Below are positions 59,568-64,000 of a DNA stretch of 64,000 nucleotides, one piece after another (within the stretch, counting starts at the first letter, position 1; each line of letters starts with the position of its first letter). Made by a program: the position numbers and the translations under genes. The DNA is taken from NCBI RefSeq assembly GCF_947492715.1, contig NZ_CANLNS010000003.1, forward strand, positions 186,001 to 250,000. Direction: 5' to 3'. A model generated the notes under the pieces. That model searched no databases. It saw nothing but the letters and a program-made list of their open reading frames with translations, and was not told where the DNA came from. This stretch comes from an uncultured Psychroserpens sp. GTDB lineage: Bacteria; Bacteroidota; Bacteroidia; Flavobacteriales; Flavobacteriaceae.

Positions 59568-61514
59568 ATGAAGAAAATAAAGATTAAAAAGAGAATTTGG
59601 GTGCTATTAATCGTTTTAGGATTAGGCGGTTATTTGTTATACAATGTGATTTTTGTGAGCGATATTCCTATTACTGAGCCTAATGTGAATCACAAAGACA
59701 TAAATACTTTAGAAATTACAAAAGACACGTTACACGATTATTTAAATAATAGACTTGCCGTTATAGAACAAGGAAAGTTGGTTGTTCTCGAAGACCAGTT
59801 AGATTCAATATCAAATCACATTGAGCTCTATTTTGAACGATTTAAATGCACTTCTGAAAGCCCACTAACACCCATTGTGTTTTTAGCAGGAGGTCCTGGT
59901 TCTGCGTCTACAAGTATAGGTCGTTCAGAGTATTTTTATTTGTTTAGAGCGTTGTCAAAATATGCCGATGTCATTTTATTAGACCAAAGAGGAGTTGGGA
60001 ACTCGATCCCAAATTTATCTTGTCGAAATTCTCTAGATACACCAACCGAAATAACCCATAACGTACAACAACAGATTTTAAAAGATCTTGTGGCAAAATG
60101 TAAAGAATGTGCTAATGAATTTCTTGATTTGGGTATAGACTTAAGTGCTTATAATTCGTATCAGAGTGTCTTAGATATTGAAAATTTAAGACAAGCACTA
60201 GGCTATCGCAAGATTTCATTATATGGATATAGTTATGGAACCGAATTGGCTCAACTTTATATTAAATATTTTCAAGAAAATGTTGATAAAGTGATTCTTG
60301 CTGGTCCTTTAGGTCCTGATCATGGGCTGAAATTACCGCTAGAAGTGCAAGGGCAATTTGAAAAAATGGATTCATTAATTAAGATAGATAAGAAATTGTC
60401 TAAATATATTCCAGATTTTATGCAATTAGTAAAGTCTACGCATAGTGGTTTGCAAGCACAACCAAAATTTATTCAGGTTCCTTTGCAGGATGCATTTGAT
60501 CAGGACGATACGTCAGAACGATTTCTTGGAGATATTATCTCAAAAGTGAGGCCCACTTGGGATATGACGCTAACAGACGAACATCTTCAAATGATGGTTT
60601 CAGATCAAATAGGAAAAGATCAATGGATAAAAGATTTCCCCAGCTTTTACTATCAAATAAGTCAGGATAATTGTCGCGACGTAGGTAATTTACTTAGGAA
60701 TTTTAGACGACGACGATTACCAAATGCCTTATTCTTTACGGCAAATGCTGCTTCAGGCTATACAGATGAACGCTGGGAAATGGCTAAAAAACACGAGCAA
60801 TCTTCGGTGTTTTCTCACTTCGGAATTTCCTACGGACGATTTCCTGAGGTGTACAATGCATTTGGAGTTAAAAAAATCAACAATTTAAATACTCCTGTTT
60901 CAGCTCCAACTAAAACCTTGCTCATTGGGGGAACTCTAGATGGGAGAACACCGCCAAACCAAGTTGAAGATATGATAAAGAGATTTCCAAATTACAATCG
61001 AATTATAGTTGAAAATGCAGGACATAATGGGCTACTGGATAATGATATAATGAATACTATTGTGGCTTTTATTAAAGAGGATTCATTAAAGAAGCAGGTC
61101 GTTATTCATCGAAAATTAGAATTCAAATCTCCTGTGCCTTATCGTTATGCTATTAATGATACTATTATCAATACAATAAAGGTGTCTGGAGTTAAAGAAG
61201 CTATAGACTTATATCAGAATTTGCATAATCAATATGCGTCAGTGCCAGATTATATTTTCAATTTTAGTGAAGGCGCTATCGATGATATTTACGATGTTTT
61301 GGCTAATAAAAACGACTATGAAAATGCCATTGAATTTCTAGAATTCACGCTAACTGTATTCCCAAACAGTCATAAACTCTATCGCAACTTGGGAGAAGCA
61401 TATTATCATAATAATGATAAGACAAAAGCTAAAGACAATTTAGTGAAGGCAATAGCCCTTGATTTTTTTGACCCAAGAACACAAGCATTGCTTGCCAAAT
61501 TGAATAGAAATTAA
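59568..61514 (+). CDS. Membrane-anchored TAP-like alpha/beta hydrolase with TPR tail
   Basis: 648 aa from ATG 59568; an upstream ATG at 59532 adds 12 residues before the same basic KKIKIKKR run. A signal anchor (about 9-28) precedes a hydrolase domain with VFLAGGPGSASTS (oxyanion), LDQRGVGNS, the nucleophile GYSYGTELAQ and a TAP-like C-terminal part (TLLIGGTLDGRTPP for Asp, ENAGHNGLL for His). Prolyl/tripeptidyl aminopeptidase-like. The last ~90 residues form TPR repeats (NAIEFLEFTLTVFPNSHKLY, LGEAYYHNNDKTKAKDNL). Periplasmic peptidase or esterase. Confidence 0.88.
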   Translation: MKKIKIKKRIWVLLIVLGLGGYLLYNVIFVSDIPITEPNVNHKDINTLEITKDTLHDYLNNRLAVIEQGKLVVLEDQLDSISNHIELYFERFKCTSESPLTPIVFLAGGPGSASTSIGRSEYFYLFRALSKYADVILLDQRGVGNSIPNLSCRNSLDTPTEITHNVQQQILKDLVAKCKECANEFLDLGIDLSAYNSYQSVLDIENLRQALGYRKISLYGYSYGTELAQLYIKYFQENVDKVILAGPLGPDHGLKLPLEVQGQFEKMDSLIKIDKKLSKYIPDFMQLVKSTHSGLQAQPKFIQVPLQDAFDQDDTSERFLGDIISKVRPTWDMTLTDEHLQMMVSDQIGKDQWIKDFPSFYYQISQDNCRDVGNLLRNFRRRRLPNALFFTANAASGYTDERWEMAKKHEQSSVFSHFGISYGRFPEVYNAFGVKKINNLNTPVSAPTKTLLIGGTLDGRTPPNQVEDMIKRFPNYNRIIVENAGHNGLLDNDIMNTIVAFIKEDSLKKQVVIHRKLEFKSPVPYRYAINDTIINTIKVSGVKEAIDLYQNLHNQYASVPDYIFNFSEGAIDDIYDVLANKNDYENAIEFLEFTLTVFPNSHKLYRNLGEAYYHNNDKTKAKDNLVKAIALDFFDPRTQALLAKLNRN

Positions 61515-61583
61515 AAGATCATTAGAAATAGTATGATGTCTCTCAATTAAGTTGTTGACGTATATCGTTTATTCGAGTTTTAA

Positions 61584-63251
61584 TTAGTCTGGACATTTCT
61601 TCTTATCACGCTTCTTTTTCTTGAGTTTAGCCTTGAGTTTAGCCCAATCTTTTTTGGTTGGCACTTGTTTTAAGTTAACAGGCTTTATGATTATAGTATC
61701 GGTAACACCACCAACACTTATGTCATCTGGGTCTACTGTATATGTGGTGTTAACAGACCACATAAAGGAAGCGAGTACCTTTTCTGGAGTAGGGTCAATG
61801 CATATGAGTTGCGTAAGGAAAGTTGATGTTCTGAGAACCACATCTCCTTTTTTAAAGATATGCCTTTTACCACCAACCCAAACGGTGTCATTTTGAACAA
61901 TATGAGGCCCATCGGCAAATACAAGGTTGCCGTTTTCTTCATATTGTGCCTGATAACAAAACCAGTCTGCATCAGTCCCAAGGGTGTTATTATCAACATG
62001 AAAGCCTTTAGAATCGTATAATGGTTTTTTAGACTCCCCATTTTTAGTGATTTTAGTGGACACAAATTGAACCCAACATGCTTCATTGCAGCCCATTTCT
62101 GTAATACTAGTAAGTGGTACAGATATTTTGGCAAGTCCTCCAGATCCAATATGAGGTTTTGGAGTGCCCCAATTCGCATTATCACGTCGTATGGCACCTC
62201 CTGTAACATCTTTAGGAAAAGGCATAGATTCTGGAATACAAGGATCTTTTATAGTAAAATCCACAATTTCAAAAATATCTTGAGGTCTTACCTGTGTTGC
62301 GCCTTCGCCAGCGGGTTGAAAATTTTCTTTATATATTCCTTTTTTTATGGTCTCACAATCAAAATTGAACGTGGCAAAAGGAGCTTTGTTTTTAACAATA
62401 AGAATCGTGATGTTTTTAGCTTTCGACCTTAGTGTTCGCTCTTTTTTCGGCTTTAATTTTTTACCACTTCCTTCTGCCTCCTCACCACTGTCATTATAGG
62501 CAAATATTTTAATGCCTTTCATGTGTCCTTTAAAGACAATTCTAGTAATGCAACAACTATCTTCACTAACACCATACTCTTCTTCAGGGATTTCAGGAAC
62601 CTCTTGAAACATGATGTTTTTGGAAATTTCAGAATAGGCAATATTGCCTGGTGTCATTCCATATTTATAGACTGGGAGTTGTAAGCTATTAATACCATTA
62701 GATTGCAAACTTACCGATGTGCCATCATCTGAAATTTCTGGAAGTTCTTCAAAATAAACATAGAGGCTATCGGCTTCAATGCCACCTTCAATAAATTTTG
62801 AAGGCTGTAAAGTTTGATTCATGAAATGTATTTCTGTTTCAGGACTAAGGTTGACACCAGCAATAATTAATTCTGCAGGCTCTCCAGTCTCGATATCGTC
62901 TTCAATAAAATCGGCATAAATTAGTGACGGCCTTTTTCCGCTTAAGACATCCTCCATAAACTGAATGTCATCTTGATTAATTTTGCCGTCTCTATTTACA
63001 TCTAATTCGGGATAATGAGGTATTGTTTCGTCAAAGGCAGATTGAATGATAATTAAGTCTTCTTTATTTACATTTCCATCGTCGTTTAGATCACCACCAT
63101 AACCAAATTCGTAGTCTTCAATGGGTGGCATTTCTTCTGGTGTAATATCTAAGCCACCTTTGGGATTGGTGCTAGTTGAGTCTTTACAAGATGCAACTAA
63201 TAACAGTAAGCCAAGCAATCCTAATAAAATAATGTGTATTGTATTTCTCAT
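61584..63251 (-). CDS. Lipoprotein with dockerin-like EF-hand pair
   Basis: 555 aa. Lipobox VASC (Cys22). Residues about 51-104 form a dockerin type I-like pair of calcium loops: DLNDDGNVNKEDL (54-66) and DVNRDGKINQDDI (84-96). An IPT/TIG-like segment (IIAGVNLSPETEIHF) follows, then a long uncharacterised beta-rich part with CFYQ/WVQFVSTKITK-like blocks and CNEACW. The C-terminus is very Lys-rich (about 535-553). Probably surface exposed. Dockerins usually bind cohesins; no cohesin is visible here. Transcribed alone. Confidence 0.75.
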   Translation of the reverse strand: MRNTIHIILLGLLGLLLLVASCKDSTSTNPKGGLDITPEEMPPIEDYEFGYGGDLNDDGNVNKEDLIIIQSAFDETIPHYPELDVNRDGKINQDDIQFMEDVLSGKRPSLIYADFIEDDIETGEPAELIIAGVNLSPETEIHFMNQTLQPSKFIEGGIEADSLYVYFEELPEISDDGTSVSLQSNGINSLQLPVYKYGMTPGNIAYSEISKNIMFQEVPEIPEEEYGVSEDSCCITRIVFKGHMKGIKIFAYNDSGEEAEGSGKKLKPKKERTLRSKAKNITILIVKNKAPFATFNFDCETIKKGIYKENFQPAGEGATQVRPQDIFEIVDFTIKDPCIPESMPFPKDVTGGAIRRDNANWGTPKPHIGSGGLAKISVPLTSITEMGCNEACWVQFVSTKITKNGESKKPLYDSKGFHVDNNTLGTDADWFCYQAQYEENGNLVFADGPHIVQNDTVWVGGKRHIFKKGDVVLRTSTFLTQLICIDPTPEKVLASFMWSVNTTYTVDPDDISVGGVTDTIIIKPVNLKQVPTKKDWAKLKAKLKKKKRDKKKCPD

Positions 63252-63577
63252 AACATAAAAGGTTTAGTGTCATGGAATTTATAGATGTATAAAGAGCGGA
63301 GATATTAAAGATACTAAAAATCAACGACTTAGAAAATGTGAATGTCATTTTTATTTTATGCTGTTCGTTGCCATTTAGTTGTACGCATTCTAGACTTAAT
63401 CAAACAAAAGTTAAACCATTTTAATCTAGGGTTGTTAGATTTAAACCTATGTTTTGAGATATTATATAAGGAAGATTCCCTTTTTTTAAGTTCATCAGTT
63501 TTGTTTAACTATCTTTGGATGGAATTGATAAAATTGCCTCTACATTGATTTTAGATTGTTCTAATTTGGTTAAGTTT
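63252..63577. other. Intergenic region with one promoter element
   Basis: AT-rich stretch between two divergent genes. The only recognisable element is TATCTTTG (63510-63517), a perfect TAnnTTTG -7 box directed rightwards towards the TPR gene. No RNA gene, repeat or credible ORF seen. Confidence 0.55.
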
Positions 63578-64000
63578 TTGACAGGCTTTAGCAAACATTG
63601 TGTTTGCTTTCTTGTTATGTCTGTCTTCACGATTACATTAAATGCGCAAAATGATAGCCTCGAAGTTGAGAGACTCTATAAACTTGGGATTGACAGTTTA
63701 AGAGTGAAAACACAAAAATCAATACACAATTTTGAGAAAGCCATACAAATTATTAATGACAGTATTTTAACTAAAGAAACCGATAACAACTATTTTTTAT
63801 TAAAAAAAGCGTTAATACTAGATGAGTTAAGTCATTATTATCGAAAAGATACTGATGATGTACCTAGTTTAAAAGCCATACAAGAAAGTTTAAAAATAAA
63901 AGAAAGTATCGGAGAGACCTATACACTATCTAGCACATATCGAATTCTAGGTAGACTATATCGTTATAAAAAGGATAGTATTAAGGCATTAGAATATTAT
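63578..64000 (+). CDS. Exported TPR protein, C-terminus cut by window edge
   Basis: The frame is open from 63509 to the end of the window. No ATG occurs before 63617; a TTG at 63578 gives a proper signal peptide (TGFSKHCVCFLVMSVFTITLNAQ-like, cleaved after NA), so I prefer it. The mature part is helical with TPR-like repeats (SIHNFEKAIQIINDS, SLKAIQESLKIKESIG, YRILGRLYRYKKDSIKALEYY-like). This is typical for the N-terminus of Bacteroidota TPR-histidine kinases or TPR-HTH regulators; the output domain is outside the window. Similar in type to the broken gene at 56943-57444. Confidence 0.65.
   Translation, partial: MTGFSKHCVCFLVMSVFTITLNAQNDSLEVERLYKLGIDSLRVKTQKSIHNFEKAIQIINDSILTKETDNNYFLLKKALILDELSHYYRKDTDDVPSLKAIQESLKIKESIGETYTLSSTYRILGRLYRYKKDSIKALEYY

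Overview
This window looks like a chromosomal stretch from a member of the Flavobacteriaceae (Bacteroidota), probably a marine or environmental strain. The evidence is a low G+C content, a type IX secretion (T9SS type B) sorting domain on a secreted lectin-like protein, an OMP_b-brl-type outer-membrane barrel, many SPII lipoproteins, GSCFA and TPM/LemA proteins, and promoters of the Bacteroidota TTTG-N19/20-TAnnTTTG type. No rRNA, tRNA, CRISPR array or insertion sequence was seen. I cannot name the genus.

Layout. 1-7.2 kb: a membrane protein cut by the window edge, an AraC regulator, the ribosome GTPases era and der, a T9SS C-type-lectin protein and a small membrane protein/Xre pair. 7.4-13.5 kb: an outer-membrane barrel receptor, then a leftward envelope operon (M23 peptidase, MerR, LemA, two TPM proteins, a broken small lipoprotein). 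13.6-21.6 kb: housekeeping genes (alaS, GSCFA, coaD, ddl, PASTA protein, RluA). 21.6-24.6 kb: a small Tat lipoprotein made of DDGYY repeats, followed by a GT9 glycosyltransferase with an extra C-terminal domain and a two-domain DUF5672/GT2 glycosyltransferase. I consider this the best candidate for an undescribed system. 24.7-29.7 kb: yaaA with a uracil-DNA-glycosylase-like gene, a methyltransferase, a DEAD-box helicase operon and small proteins.

29.7-38.9 kb is a complete leftward trp operon (trpEGDCFB-A). Two lipoprotein genes (CBM9-like and GHL10-like) sit between trpB and trpA with overlapping reading frames. In front of it is a full attenuation module: a -33/-7 promoter, a leader peptide with three consecutive Trp codons, a strong terminator directly before trpE, and an antiterminator pairing that overlaps the end of the leader ORF. 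trmL and a small secreted protein follow trpA.

39-47.7 kb is a thiol/sulfur redox neighbourhood: YceI with a MarR repressor and a clear palindromic operator, two thioredoxin-fold proteins, two rhodaneses, a DsbD-type reductase with a duplicated N-terminal domain, a redoxin, a glutaredoxin-like protein and msrA/msrB. 47.9-50.2 kb holds a class A penicillin-binding protein.

50.3-56.7 kb is an accessory-looking block with its own promoter: a soluble multi-GAF histidine kinase, a receiver-domain protein, a ComEC-like metallo-beta-lactamase protein, an orphan DUF4255 (Pvc16_N) protein and a beta-rich protein of unknown family. 56.9-64 kb holds a broken TPR gene, a DUF3108-like protein, a membrane-bound AraC regulator, a TAP-like hydrolase with TPRs, a dockerin-bearing lipoprotein and the start of a TPR protein cut by the right edge.
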